Of a DNA stretch of 64,000 nucleotides, positions 7,953-16,945 are shown one piece after another. Source of the DNA: Chloroflexus islandicus. GTDB lineage: Bacteria > Chloroflexota > Chloroflexia > Chloroflexales > Chloroflexaceae. The DNA lies in NCBI RefSeq assembly GCF_001650695.1, contig NZ_LWQS01000049.1, positions 1 through 64,000 of the forward strand. Direction: 5' to 3'. Every line of letters starts with the position of its first letter. The first letter of the stretch is position 1. Position numbers and translations under genes: made by a program. The notes beneath the pieces are model-generated. The model was not told where the DNA came from and did no database searches. It saw nothing but the letters and a program-made list of their open reading frames with translations.

Positions 7953-9251
7953 ATGCCGCGGTGGATATGGATCGTCTTGATCGGTCTCGTCAGTTTGGCG
8001 GCCTGCACCAGCGCAACCGGCAATCCGGCTGCGCAAGCGCCGTTGCCCCCCACAGCGCCGGTGATCACGCCGGAGCCACCTACGCCCACGACCCGGCCCA
8101 CGACAGCGCCGGCCACCCCGGCGCCGTCACCATCGCCGGCGCCGACCACGCCGGCAGCAGTGGTTGACCCGACTCGCCTGACTTACGCGCTCGAACGGAT
8201 TGCCGATGGCTTTAACCGACCCACCCATCTGACCCACGCCGGCGATGGCAGCGGGCGCTTGTTTGTGGTTGAACAGGCGGGACGAGTATGGATTCTCCGT
8301 GATGGGCAGCGGCTGGCTGAGCCGTTTCTCGATATTCGCGCACTGGTGGGATCGCGCGGCAACGAGCAGGGCTTGCTGAGTATCGCGTTTCACCCGCAGT
8401 TTGCCGCCAATGGCCGCTTCTTCGTCAACTATACCGATACTGGCGGCGATACGGTGGTGGCCGAATATCGGGTCAGCGCCGACCCTAACCGGGCCGATCC
8501 GGCTAGCGCGCGCGTGCTGTTGCAGATCGCGCAGCCGGCGGCGAATCACAACGGCGGCCTGCTGCTGTTTGGCCCTGACGGCTACCTCTACATCGGCACC
8601 GGTGACGGCGGCAGCGCCGGCGATCCGCTTGACGCCGGGCAGCGGCTCGATACGCTTTTGGGTAAACTGTTGCGGATCGATGTTGATAATGGCCAGCCAT
8701 ACGCCATTCCTCCCGATAACCCGTTCATCAACCGCGCCGGCGCGCTGCCGGAGATTTGGGCCTACGGTTTGCGCAACCCATGGCGCTTTGCCTTTGATCC
8801 GGCGGCGGGCATGCTCTTCATCGCCGACGTGGGCCAAAATGCGTGGGAAGAGGTGAATGTCGCGCCGGTAGACGCTGCTGGTCTCAATTACGGCTGGCGC
8901 TTGATGGAAGGCGATCAATGCTACCGGCCAACCAATTGCGATCCAAGTGGGTTAGTGCTGCCGGCAGCGGTATACGGCCACGACAACGCCACCGGCGGGT
9001 GCTCGGTGACTGGTGGCGAGGTCTATCGCGGGATGCGCCAGCCGGCGCTGGCCGGTGTCTACTTCTATGCCGACTTCTGCACCGGCAATTTGTGGGCCTT
9101 GTGGGAGAATGCCGGTGCATGGCAGCACGCGCTGGTGGCGCGGCTCACCATTCAGACCACCTCGTTTGGAGTGGATGAGGAGGGCGAGATCTATCTGCTG
9201 GATCGGGCAGGTGGCGTCTACCGGTTAGCTAGTCAAAAACTGCCGGATTAA
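7953..9251 (+). CDS. PQQ-dependent sugar dehydrogenase-like lipoprotein (GSDH/YliI family)
   Basis: A 432-residue exported lipoprotein. ATG 7953 is preferred over upstream TTG/ATG codons because aggaaa lies just before it and it opens an ideal signal: MPRWIWIVLIGLVSLAAC, lipobox LAAC with Cys18 as the lipidation site. A Pro/Thr-rich linker (about 20-70) leads into a six-bladed propeller of the soluble glucose/sorbosone dehydrogenase type: RLFVVEQAGRVW, GLLSIAFHPQF, NHNGGLLLFGPDGYLYIGTG, IWAYGLRNPWRF, ADVGQNAWEEVN and NYGWRLMEG. Family members oxidise aldose sugars using PQQ. PQQ binding here is inferred from family, and no pqq synthesis genes are in the window. The 3' end overlaps the convergent hydrolase gene by 27 bp. 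Confidence 0.87.
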   Translation: MPRWIWIVLIGLVSLAACTSATGNPAAQAPLPPTAPVITPEPPTPTTRPTTAPATPAPSPSPAPTTPAAVVDPTRLTYALERIADGFNRPTHLTHAGDGSGRLFVVEQAGRVWILRDGQRLAEPFLDIRALVGSRGNEQGLLSIAFHPQFAANGRFFVNYTDTGGDTVVAEYRVSADPNRADPASARVLLQIAQPAANHNGGLLLFGPDGYLYIGTGDGGSAGDPLDAGQRLDTLLGKLLRIDVDNGQPYAIPPDNPFINRAGALPEIWAYGLRNPWRFAFDPAAGMLFIADVGQNAWEEVNVAPVDAAGLNYGWRLMEGDQCYRPTNCDPSGLVLPAAVYGHDNATGGCSVTGGEVYRGMRQPALAGVYFYADFCTGNLWALWENAGAWQHALVARLTIQTTSFGVDEEGEIYLLDRAGGVYRLASQKLPD

Positions 9252-9989
9252 CCGGATCAACACCGCCGGTTGATCATCTTGAATGCTATGGCCGCTATTG
9301 GCGACAAACTCAAGGCGGCAATTGGGAATGGCGGCGGCCAGCCGTTGCACATCTTCCGGCAGATTATTCCGCTCGCCATCGCCGTTGATCAACAGCGTCG
9401 GGCAACGGATCTGCGGCGCTTCACGCAAGCAAATATCGCCGCCGGCAGCGACAATCGCCTCTGCTGCCCGCACCCACCCCTCGATCATCGGTTCGAGCTG
9501 CTCGCGCCCGTGCAGCTCGATAATCTCTTCCCGCCATGCGGCTCGCCGCTCATCCCACTCCGACACTGGCAACCAATCTTGCACTGCCTCGACCATCGCT
9601 TGGCTCATCACGCCGGCTACCCCCCACGCCACCACGCCGCGCACCAGATCGGGCCGGCGCGCCGCCAGCACCAGCGCGCTCTCGGCGCCGTCGCTGAATC
9701 CCAGCACCACCACCGGCCCCGGCTGCAGGATATCGAGCAGTTCGGCCATGTCAGCGGCATCGCGCTGATAAAAATCGGGCGGGAAGGTGCGGTTGGGCGG
9801 GCGGCTGGCGCCATAGCCGCGCAAATCGGGCGCAATCACACGATAACCGTGCTTGAGGTTGTCAATCAGCACCCCCATGTGCGAGCGAGCTGTGCCAGTG
9901 AAGCCGTGGATGAGCAGCAATGGCGGGCCGCTGCCGAGATCGTGATACGCCAACAGAGCGCCATCGTGGAGCGTAACATTGTGCATCAT
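9225..9989 (-). CDS. Alpha/beta hydrolase, complete Ser-Asp-His triad
   Basis: A 254-residue hydrolase starting MMHNVTLHDGALLAYHDLG. The reading frame is open further upstream, but homology-like sequence begins here, so the start is 9989 (or 9986, the second ATG). HGFTGT at about 28-33 is the oxyanion motif, GFSDG at 97-101 holds nucleophile Ser99, Asp204 sits in NGDGE, and His234 in NSGHSIQDDQP. Substrate unknown; esterase, haloperoxidase-like and C-C hydrolase roles are all possible. It is convergent with and overlaps the sugar dehydrogenase gene, and divergent from the Crp/Fnr gene across about 70 bp, so that regulator may control it. Confidence 0.88.
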   Translation of the reverse strand: MMHNVTLHDGALLAYHDLGSGPPLLLIHGFTGTARSHMGVLIDNLKHGYRVIAPDLRGYGASRPPNRTFPPDFYQRDAADMAELLDILQPGPVVVLGFSDGAESALVLAARRPDLVRGVVAWGVAGVMSQAMVEAVQDWLPVSEWDERRAAWREEIIELHGREQLEPMIEGWVRAAEAIVAAGGDICLREAPQIRCPTLLINGDGERNNLPEDVQRLAAAIPNCRLEFVANSGHSIQDDQPAVLIRLIRQFLTS

Positions 9990-10058
9990 AAAAGTCTCTA
10001 TAATGGTGTTGAGAAACAATGCCGGATCCAACGACGATCTGAGATTGAGAGCGGCGCA

Positions 10059-10709
10059 ATGACGATTGAAGACCTGCGCGCCATTCCGTTGTTTGCCAGC
10101 CTTGATGAAACGACGCTGGCCGACACCGCGCGGCGCGTCCATATCTGCCATTACCGGCCCGGCCAACATATCATACACGAAGATCAGCCGGCGCATGCCA
10201 TCTTTTTTGTGGTGCGCGGGCGGGTGCGTCTCGCGCGCACGGCCCCTGATGGGCGCGAGCAAGTCTTGGCGATGGCCGGGCCGGGGGAATATTTCAATGC
10301 AGTGCCGATCTTTGATGGTGGTCTGAGTCCGGCAACAGCACGGGCCATGAGCCATGTGACCTGTTTGTTGTTAGCCCGTGATGATCTGCTGGCCTTGATC
10401 CGCAAGCATCCCGATCTGGCGCTGGCCGCGCTCTCGGATTTGGCCGGCCAACTGCGTGAATTAGTCACCTTGGTTGAAGACCTTGCCTTTCGTTCGGTAC
10501 GAGCGCGGCTGGCGCGGTTGTTGCTGGCCGAGGCTGCAGAAGGTGCTGCCGAAGTGACGCATCAAGAACTGGCCGAGCGCACCGGTACCGTGCGCGAGAT
10601 CGCCGGGCGAGCGTTGCGCCAGATGGCTGAAGAGCGATTGGTGAAGTTGGAGCGGGGGCGAGTGATTGTGCTCGATCGCGAGCGCTTAGCAAAAGTGGCG
10701 GAAGAATAG
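10059..10709 (+). CDS. Crp/Fnr-family transcriptional regulator
   Basis: A 216-residue regulator. ATG 10059 is chosen because MTIEDLRAIPLFASLDETTL is the typical start of the family's cyclic-nucleotide-binding domain (about 5-125, with QHIIHEDQPAHAIFFVVRGRVRL and REQVLAMAGPGEYF). A linking helix follows, then a winged helix-turn-helix (about 150-210) with VTHQELAERTGTVREIAGRAL as the recognition region. There are no cysteines arranged like the Fnr iron-sulfur cluster, so the ligand is uncertain. It is divergently transcribed from the hydrolase at 9225-9989. A TATAAT at 9999-10004 lies 55 bp before the start but lacks a good -35. Confidence 0.93.
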   Translation: MTIEDLRAIPLFASLDETTLADTARRVHICHYRPGQHIIHEDQPAHAIFFVVRGRVRLARTAPDGREQVLAMAGPGEYFNAVPIFDGGLSPATARAMSHVTCLLLARDDLLALIRKHPDLALAALSDLAGQLRELVTLVEDLAFRSVRARLARLLLAEAAEGAAEVTHQELAERTGTVREIAGRALRQMAEERLVKLERGRVIVLDRERLAKVAEE

Positions 10710-10770
10710 CTGGCGCAAAGGCGTACATGCACAAAAGGGAGACATGCACTCCTTTGCGCCGGCCAAACCC

Positions 10771-10953
10771 TTACCGGAAAATGTCGGCAACGATGTTATA
10801 CATATCCGACAGTGTATTGCCGAGGGTGCTGACTGCTGCAACAACAACTAGTGCAATTAACATGATGATCAGACTATACTCAACTAATCCTTGTCCGCGC
10901 TCGTGGTGAGTAACAGCCACACGCACGGTTTGGAGCCAATGGTTGATACTCAT
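10771..10953 (-). CDS. Flp/Fap-type pilin subunit
   Basis: A 60-residue prepilin with a basic N-terminus, then GQGLVEYSLIIMLIALVVV. The conserved G-x4-E-Y motif (Gly20, Glu25, Tyr26) marks the prepilin peptidase cleavage site after Gly20, and the hydrophobic helix that follows is the assembly core. Family members form tight-adherence (Tad/Flp) pili. A strong ribosome-binding site (aggaggtga) precedes the ATG. No tad/cpa assembly genes are adjacent, so assembly would need genes elsewhere. Confidence 0.92.
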   Translation of the reverse strand: MSINHWLQTVRVAVTHHERGQGLVEYSLIIMLIALVVVAAVSTLGNTLSDMYNIVADIFR

Positions 10954-11123
10954 CTCTTGCTCACCTCCTTTCTACATAATGATGTGTGTCTCCACTGTAC
11001 TGTGAAAATTGGCAACGTGCAACCAGAATCGGGTACTATTGCGCTATGGTACCGGCTCATTGAACGGTGACAATCTGGTGCATGTGCGGAAAAAGCCGCC
11101 GTTTGCAGCTCAGGAGTAAGCGT

Positions 11124-12257
11124 ATGACCATCACATGGCGGGTGCCGTTTGGCGATTTGCAGCGCAGCCATCAGGCTTTGCAAGCCGAGTTGCTGGCTGC
11201 TGCCGGGCGGGTGATTGCGAGCGGCTGGTATATTTTGGGCGCCGAAGTGGCCGGTTTCGAGCGCGAATTTGCCGCGCTGTGCGGTGTTGCGCACTGTGTG
11301 GGTGTCGCCAGCGGCGCCGAAGCCCTCTATTTAGCGTTAGCCGCGGCTGGGGTTGGGCCGGGTGACGAGGTAGTTACGGTGGCGAACGCTTGTATGTACG
11401 ATGTCGCGGCGATCCTCCAAGCCGGCGCGCGGCCAGTGTTAGTGGATGTCGATCCGGTGACGCAAACCATGGATCCGGCGGCGTTGGCAGCGGCGATCAC
11501 CCCGCGCACCAAAGCTGTCATCCCAGTGCATTTGTTTGGGCGGCTGGCTGATATGCCGGCGATTCTGGCGATTGCCGAACAGCATGGTGTGACGGTAATT
11601 GAAGATGCGGCGCAGGCGCATGGTGCATGGCGGCCTGATGCCGGCGGCACGCCGCGCATGGCCGGGCAATGGGGGCATTTGGCTGCGTTTAGTTTCTACC
11701 CCAGCAAGAATCTCGGTGCATTGGGCGATGGCGGTGCGGTTGTTACAAATCATGCCGAGTTTGCTGAGCGCTTGCGCCGGTTGCGGATGTACGGCTGGGA
11801 GCGTAAGTACTATACGACCGAAGCGGGTGGCCGTAATTCACGGCTCGATGAGTTGCAGGCAGCGCTGCTGCGAGTGAAGCTGCCGCATCTTGCCGCCGCC
11901 AACGAGGCGCGGCGCGAACGGGCCGCTTGGTACGCCGCCGCGCTGGCCGATCTGCCGGTTGGGTTGCCGGTTGATGAGCCGGGGCATGTCTATCATCTCT
12001 ACGTAATCACGCTGGCTGATCGGGCGACCCGCGATCGCTTGCGCGAACACCTGTTAGCGCACGGGATTGGGTGCGATGTTCATTATCCGGCGCCAACCCA
12101 TCTCCAACCGGCTTATGCCGATCTTGGCTATCATCCGGGCAGTTTGCCAGTGACTGAAGATTTGGCCGGGCGGATTCTCTCGCTGCCGATGTATCCGGAA
12201 TTGAGCTACGACGACGTAATGCTCGTCGCCGAAACGATACGCATGGGGTTCGTATGA
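11124..12257 (+). CDS. DegT/DnrJ/EryC1/StrS-family aminotransferase
   Basis: A 377-residue PLP enzyme that would aminate a keto-sugar nucleotide. ATG 11124 has aggag 7 bases upstream. Family blocks: VPFGDLQR at the start, SGWYILG, GVASGAEALYLAL, VIPVHLFGRLADM, VIEDAAQAHGA, and FSFYPSKNLGALGDGGAV with the PLP-binding Lys195, then GRNSRLDELQAALLRVKL. It overlaps the next SDR gene by 4 bp (ATGA), so the two are translationally coupled. Context is a nucleotide-sugar cluster, suggesting an amino sugar for surface glycan; the exact substrate cannot be read from the sequence. Confidence 0.93.
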   Translation: MTITWRVPFGDLQRSHQALQAELLAAAGRVIASGWYILGAEVAGFEREFAALCGVAHCVGVASGAEALYLALAAAGVGPGDEVVTVANACMYDVAAILQAGARPVLVDVDPVTQTMDPAALAAAITPRTKAVIPVHLFGRLADMPAILAIAEQHGVTVIEDAAQAHGAWRPDAGGTPRMAGQWGHLAAFSFYPSKNLGALGDGGAVVTNHAEFAERLRRLRMYGWERKYYTTEAGGRNSRLDELQAALLRVKLPHLAAANEARRERAAWYAAALADLPVGLPVDEPGHVYHLYVITLADRATRDRLREHLLAHGIGCDVHYPAPTHLQPAYADLGYHPGSLPVTEDLAGRILSLPMYPELSYDDVMLVAETIRMGFV

Positions 12258-13270
12258 TTGATCGCAATCCATTTGCTGGCGCGCGGGTATTGATTACCGG
12301 TGGGCTGGGGTTTATTGGTTCAAATTTAGCCCATCGCTTGGTTGATTTGGGCGCGCAAGTGACGTTAGTCGACTCGCTAATCCCGGAATACGGCGGTAAT
12401 CTCTACAATATCGCCGGGATCGAGGATCGGGTGCGGGTGAATATTGCCGATGTGCGCGATGAATACTCGATGGACTATCTGGTGCAAGGGCACGATTTTC
12501 TCTTTAATCTGGCCGGCCAGACCAGCCATCTCGACTCGATGCGCAATCCGTATATCGATCTTGATATCAATTGTCGCGCACAACTGTCGATTCTCGAAGC
12601 TTGCCGCAAGAACAATCCACGGATTACGATTGTGTACGCTTCCACTCGCCAGATCTACGGCACACCTGACTATCTACCGGTCGATGAGCGCCATTTGCTC
12701 CATCCGGTTGATGTCAATGGGATCAACAAGATGGCCGGCGAGTGGTACCACATCCTCTATAACAATGTGTACGGTATTCGCGCCTGCGCCTTGCGCCTAA
12801 CCAATACCTATGGCCCGCGGATGCGGGTGAAAGATGCGCGCCAAACCTTCCTTGGCATTTGGATCAAGAATGTCATCGAAGGTAAGCCGATACAGGTGTG
12901 GGGCGACGGTATGCAATTGCGCGATTTTACCTATGTGGATGATTGTGTGGAGGCGATGTTGCTAGCCGCTGTCCATCCGGCAGCAGCCGGCCAGATTTTC
13001 AATCTGGGCGGGCTTGAGGTGATCAATCTGCGCGATCTGGCAGCGCTCACGGTCGAAGTGGCGGGCGGCGGCAGCTTTGAGATCATTCCTTACCCTGCCG
13101 ATCGCAAGCCGATTGATATTGGTGACTACTACGCCGATGATCGCCGTATCCGGAGCATGCTTGGCTGGCAGCCGCGGATCGATCTGCGTACCGGATTGGC
13201 GCGTACCATTGCCTTCTATCGCGAACATCGCCAGCACTATTGGGAGTCATCCACTGCGGAAAGTGAATAA
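12254..13270 (+). CDS. NAD-dependent epimerase/dehydratase (extended SDR) with Asn in place of catalytic Tyr
   Basis: A 338-residue extended SDR. The Rossmann motif TGGLGFIGS lies at about 15-23, and YASTRQIYG carries the active-site Ser/Thr. At the usual Y-x-x-x-K site the sequence is NGINK, with Asn155 in the Tyr position and Lys159 retained; DNA codons confirm this (AAT GGG ATC AAC AAG). Downstream blocks (RLTNTYGPRM, DGMQLRDFTYVDD, IFNLGG) are typical of sugar-nucleotide dehydratases and epimerases. I recall related proteins with the same NGINK variant, so this may define a subfamily rather than a lesion. The start overlaps the aminotransferase stop. Likely role: modification of the cluster's nucleotide sugar. 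Confidence 0.88.
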   Translation: MIDRNPFAGARVLITGGLGFIGSNLAHRLVDLGAQVTLVDSLIPEYGGNLYNIAGIEDRVRVNIADVRDEYSMDYLVQGHDFLFNLAGQTSHLDSMRNPYIDLDINCRAQLSILEACRKNNPRITIVYASTRQIYGTPDYLPVDERHLLHPVDVNGINKMAGEWYHILYNNVYGIRACALRLTNTYGPRMRVKDARQTFLGIWIKNVIEGKPIQVWGDGMQLRDFTYVDDCVEAMLLAAVHPAAAGQIFNLGGLEVINLRDLAALTVEVAGGGSFEIIPYPADRKPIDIGDYYADDRRIRSMLGWQPRIDLRTGLARTIAFYREHRQHYWESSTAESE

Positions 13271-13349
13271 ATAGCAGCCGGATGTTCATCAAACCTTCAC
13301 GATCAACCACTACAATGCAAGCCGATAGCAACAGAGGAGAACGTCAGCT

Positions 13350-14300
13350 ATGCGCGTGTTAATTACTGGTGGGGCAGGGTTTTTAGGATCGCACCTGTGC
13401 GATCGCTTTCTGGCCGAAGGGCATACGGTGATCGCGATGGATAATCTGATTACCGGCAGCACCGATAATATTGCCCATCTGGCCGGCCATCCCCGCTTCC
13501 TCTTCATTCATCACGATGTGACTAACTATATCTACATCGAAGGCGCGATCGACGCTGTCCTTCACTTTGCTTCGCCGGCGTCGCCGATTGACTATCTCGA
13601 ATTGCCGATCCAGACCCTCAAGGTCGGCGCTCTGGGGACGCACAAAGCGTTGGGTTTAGCGCGCGCCAAGGGCGCGCGCTTCTTGCTAGCCTCAACCTCG
13701 GAGGTCTACGGCGACCCGCAAGTCCATCCCCAGCCGGAAAGCTACTACGGCCACGTCAATCCGGTCGGGCCGCGTGGCGTCTACGATGAGGCCAAGCGTT
13801 TTGCCGAAGCGATGACCATGGCTTATCACACCTACCACGGGGTCGAGACGCGGATTGTGCGCATCTTCAACACGTACGGCCCGCGCATGCGGCTGCGCGA
13901 TGGTCGGGTCGTGCCCAACTTCATTGCGCAGGCGCTGCGCGGCGAGCCGCTGACCATCTATGGCGATGGCAGCCAAACCCGCTCGTTCCAGTACGTCTCT
14001 GATCTGGTTGAGGGAGTCTACCGGTTGTTGTTTAGCGATGAGGTCGAACCGGTCAACATCGGCAATCCCGGCGAGTTCACTATCGCCGAATTTGCGCAGA
14101 TCGTCAACGAGATTACCGGCAATAAGGCCGGTGTGGTCTACCGCGATCTGCGTACCAAAGACGATCCGCAGGTGCGCCAGCCTGATATCAGTAAGGCGCG
14201 CCGGATCTTGAATTGGGAGCCAAAGGTGACGCTGCGCGAAGGTCTTGAACAGACCATCCCGTGGTTCCGCCAAGAGTTGCAGCGCCGCGGCGAATTATAA
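13350..14300 (+). CDS. UDP-glucuronate decarboxylase-like SDR (UXS type)
   Basis: A 316-residue extended SDR starting [25 protein letters not shown] (Tyr145, Lys149) is the catalytic pair. [36 protein letters not shown]-like [12 protein letters not shown] and [15 protein letters not shown] closely follow UDP-xylose synthase (UXS), which decarboxylates UDP-glucuronate to UDP-xylose through a 4-keto intermediate. The gene is preceded by an agaggagaac ribosome-binding site. It is within the nucleotide-sugar cluster, same strand, 79 bp after the previous gene and 24 bp before rfbF. A related 4,6-dehydratase activity cannot be excluded from sequence alone. Confidence 0.88.
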   Translation: MRVLITGGAGFLGSHLCDRFLAEGHTVIAMDNLITGSTDNIAHLAGHPRFLFIHHDVTNYIYIEGAIDAVLHFASPASPIDYLELPIQTLKVGALGTHKALGLARAKGARFLLASTSEVYGDPQVHPQPESYYGHVNPVGPRGVYDEAKRFAEAMTMAYHTYHGVETRIVRIFNTYGPRMRLRDGRVVPNFIAQALRGEPLTIYGDGSQTRSFQYVSDLVEGVYRLLFSDEVEPVNIGNPGEFTIAEFAQIVNEITGNKAGVVYRDLRTKDDPQVRQPDISKARRILNWEPKVTLREGLEQTIPWFRQELQRRGEL

Positions 14301-14324
14301 CCAACGAGGAGGCAAGATCACGGT

Positions 14325-15098
14325 ATGAAGGCGGTCATTCTAGCCGGTGGCTACGGTACGCGCATTAGCGAAGAGAGCGCCATTCGCCCCAAGCCAATGG
14401 TCGAGATCGGCGGCAAGCCTATTCTCTGGCACATTATGAAGATCTATTCGGCCCATGGCATCAACGAGTTCATCATCTGTTGCGGCTACAAAGGGCACAT
14501 GATCAAGGAGTATTTTGCCAATTACTACCTACATCACGCCGATGTGACCTTTGACATGCGCGAAAACCGGATGACCGTCCATCAAACGCAGATCGAGCCG
14601 TGGCAGGTGACGCTGGTTGATACCGGTGAGCATACGATGACCGGCGGGCGGATCAAGCGCATCCAACCGTATGTCGGCAATGAGACCTTCTGCTTGACAT
14701 ACGGCGATGGCGTGAGCGATGTCGATATTCGCTCGCTGATTGCCTATCACCGCGAGCAAGGTGTGACTGCTACCCTCACCGCGGTGCAGCCGCCGGGACG
14801 CTTTGGCGCCTTTACCTTGGGTGAACACCAGACCTTGATCGAGAGCTTTAAAGAGAAGCCGAGCGGCGATGGCGCGTATATCAACGGCGGTTTCTTTGTG
14901 GTTGAACCGGCGGCGTTTGATCTGATCGCCGGCGATGAGACAGTGTGGGAACGTGAGCCGCTGGAGCTGTTGGCCCAAAGCGGCCAATTGGCCGCCTACC
15001 GCCATCACGGCTTCTGGCACCCGATGGATACCCTGCGCGACAAGAATTATCTCGAAGGCTTGTGGCAGAGCGGCCATGCGCCGTGGAAGATGTGGTAA
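14325..15098 (+). CDS. rfbF: Glucose-1-phosphate cytidylyltransferase
   Basis: A 257-residue nucleotidyltransferase that would make CDP-glucose from CTP and glucose 1-phosphate. The N-terminus [18 protein letters not shown] has the nucleotide-binding signature; [19 protein letters not shown] and [16 protein letters not shown] are characteristic of Rfb[13 protein letters not shown] holds the metal-binding Asp. Length agrees with the family (about 257). The gene follows the UXS-like SDR after a short gap with aggaggcaag as ribosome-binding site. Its presence argues that the cluster makes a CDP-linked deoxy or branched sugar. Confidence 0.94.
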   Translation: MKAVILAGGYGTRISEESAIRPKPMVEIGGKPILWHIMKIYSAHGINEFIICCGYKGHMIKEYFANYYLHHADVTFDMRENRMTVHQTQIEPWQVTLVDTGEHTMTGGRIKRIQPYVGNETFCLTYGDGVSDVDIRSLIAYHREQGVTATLTAVQPPGRFGAFTLGEHQTLIESFKEKPSGDGAYINGGFFVVEPAAFDLIAGDETVWEREPLELLAQSGQLAAYRHHGFWHPMDTLRDKNYLEGLWQSGHAPWKMW

Positions 15099-15233
15099 AC
15101 GTCTTTCCAGCGCTGGCGCGCCGGGATGGGAGATATCATTGCTCACCGTTCACTCAATGCGACAGCCAACCACTAGATCGCTGATGTTGTCACGATTGTA
15201 CACCGGCAGCCTGCTCACACTAAGGAGACCAAC

Positions 15234-16262
15234 ATGAAAGTGCTCCTCACCGGCAGCGGCGGCTATATTGGCATCGTTACCGCGCCGTACTTAATGGAAC
15301 GCGGCCACGAAGTCGTCGGGATTGATACCGGCTACTATGAAAGTGGTTGGCTATACCACAGCGGCCAGCGCCAACCCCAGTTGATCGTGCAAGATATTCG
15401 CCGGCTGGCAGCGGAAGACCTCGCCGGTTTTGATGCCATCGTTCACATGGCCGAACTCTCGAACGATCCGCTCGGCCAGCTCAATCGCGCATTGACGTTC
15501 CAGATCAACCATCAGGGCAGCGTCACGCTTGCCCAAGCCGCGAAAGCCGCTGGCGTCACTCGCTTTGTGTATATGTCGTCGTGTTCGGTGTATGGGATTG
15601 GCGAGGAGGGCGAGATTAAAACGGAAGAGTCCGCGGTTAATCCGCAGACGGCGTATGCCGAGTGCAAAGTGCTGGTCGAGCGCGATCTGGCGCAGATGGC
15701 GGATGACGACTTTTCGCCGGTCTTTCTGCGCAACGCCACCGCCTTTGGGCCATCGCCGCGCCAACGGTTCGATGTCGTGCTCAACAATCTGGCCGGTTTA
15801 GCGTGGACGACCGGCAAGATTGCGATGATTAGCGACGGCACGCCGTGGCGGCCCTTGGTGCATATCCTCGACATTGCCCACGCGGTGGCCTGCGCACTCG
15901 AAGCGCCGCGGGAAGCGATCCATAACCAGATTTTCAATGTCGGCGATAGCCGGCACAATTACCGTGTACGCGAGATTGCCGAGATTGTGGCCGAGGTGTT
16001 TCCCGGCTGTGAGTTGACATTTGGCCGCAACGACGGCGATAATCGGAGTTACCGGGTTGATTTTAGCAAGATTGCCACGCGCCTGCCCGGCTTCGCCTGC
16101 CGTTATGATGCCAAGGCTGGCGCTCAGCAATTGCGCGCGGTGTTTGAGCGGATCGGCATGACGCGCGAAATCTTTGAAGCGCCGCCGTATACGCGCCTCA
16201 AGATGTTGCGCCATCTGATCGCGACGAATCAGCTTGATGCCGAATTGTTCTGGAGGAGTTGA
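15234..16262 (+). CDS. NAD-dependent epimerase/dehydratase (extended SDR)
   Basis: A 342-residue extended SDR. TGSGGYIG near residues 6-13 binds NAD; SSCSVYG and YAECK (Tyr141, Lys145) are the catalytic elements. LRNATAFGPSPRQRFDVVLNN, RPLVHILDIAHA and IFNVGD follow the sugar-nucleotide epimerase pattern. It could serve as CDP-glucose 4,6-dehydratase or as an epimerase/reductase acting on the RfbF product; sequence does not settle this. An aaggagacc ribosome-binding site precedes ATG 15234. The stop overlaps the start region of the next gene. The 135-bp gap upstream is the largest within the cluster and may hold an internal promoter (ttgtca near 15186). Confidence 0.88.
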   Translation: MKVLLTGSGGYIGIVTAPYLMERGHEVVGIDTGYYESGWLYHSGQRQPQLIVQDIRRLAAEDLAGFDAIVHMAELSNDPLGQLNRALTFQINHQGSVTLAQAAKAAGVTRFVYMSSCSVYGIGEEGEIKTEESAVNPQTAYAECKVLVERDLAQMADDDFSPVFLRNATAFGPSPRQRFDVVLNNLAGLAWTTGKIAMISDGTPWRPLVHILDIAHAVACALEAPREAIHNQIFNVGDSRHNYRVREIAEIVAEVFPGCELTFGRNDGDNRSYRVDFSKIATRLPGFACRYDAKAGAQQLRAVFERIGMTREIFEAPPYTRLKMLRHLIATNQLDAELFWRS

Positions 16263-16264
16263 GT

Positions 16265-16795
16265 ATGCGCTTCATTCCGACTGAGCTGAAGGATGCTCAT
16301 ATTATCGAGTTGGAACCGCGGGAAGATAATCGCGGCTTTTTCGCGCGGGTGTGGGCCAAAGATGAATTCGCCGAGCATGGATTGGTTGATCGGGTTGTGC
16401 AGATGAATCTCTCGTACAATCGGGTAGCCGGCACCCTGCGCGGCATGCACTTCCAGCACGCGCCCTACGCGGAAACCAAGCTGGTGCGATGCATTCGCGG
16501 CGCGATCTACGATGTCATCATTGATTTGCGTCCCGACTCACCAACCTACAAACGCTGGATCGGCGTCAAGCTGACTGCTGCCAACCGGTTGGCGCTTTAT
16601 GTGCCGGAAGGCTTTGCCCATGGTTTCCAAACACTGGAAGACGATACCGAGGTCTTCTATCAGGTTTCGCAGTACTACACGCCGAGCGCCGAAGGCGGCG
16701 TGCGCTACGATGATCCGGCGTTCGGCATCGAGTGGCCGTTGCCGGTCACCGAGATGAGCGAGAAAGATAAGCGCTGGCCGTTGTTTCAAGGGTAA
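16265..16795 (+). CDS. rfbC: dTDP-4-dehydrorhamnose 3,5-epimerase-like sugar epimerase
   Basis: A 176-residue cupin-fold epimerase. ATG 16265 is chosen because ggaggag lies 7 bases upstream; an in-frame TTG at 16259 is too close. The RfbC motifs are ELEPREDNRGFFARVWAKDE, LRGMHFQ with the catalytic His, a basic VRCIRGAIYDVIIDLR block, LYVPEGFAHGFQTLEDD and FYQVSQYYTP with the catalytic Tyr region. In this CDP/UDP-sugar context the true substrate may be a different 4-keto sugar nucleotide. The reading frame begins 2 bp after the preceding SDR stop, so translation is probably coupled. Confidence 0.9.
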   Translation: MRFIPTELKDAHIIELEPREDNRGFFARVWAKDEFAEHGLVDRVVQMNLSYNRVAGTLRGMHFQHAPYAETKLVRCIRGAIYDVIIDLRPDSPTYKRWIGVKLTAANRLALYVPEGFAHGFQTLEDDTEVFYQVSQYYTPSAEGGVRYDDPAFGIEWPLPVTEMSEKDKRWPLFQG

Positions 16796-16819
16796 CACGC
16801 CGGCAGGTACGGGTATGGA

Positions 16820-16842
16820 GTGCGGCAGTTAGACTGCCGCAC
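16820..16842 (+). terminator. Hairpin after the epimerase gene
   Basis: A perfect 10-bp stem gtgcggcagt/actgccgcac with loop tag lies 25 bp after the stop. No T-run follows, so intrinsic termination is uncertain. Confidence 0.45.
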
Positions 16843-16945
16843 CCACTCGCTTGCTCTTTATTGACTGCTGTCTGCCACACATCGACTTGCATATCGTAGT
16901 ATGCCGGACGTTGCTAGATGAGCGTTCGCACGCAAGGATTCCGCT

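Noticed and set aside
9270-10058. Long N-terminal extension of the Crp/Fnr gene
   Set aside because: It is antisense to the hydrolase gene, and the regulator domain begins cleanly at ATG 10059.
9990-10355. Longer start for the minus-strand hydrolase (376 residues)
   Set aside because: The extra N-terminus runs through the Crp/Fnr gene and has no hydrolase-like sequence.
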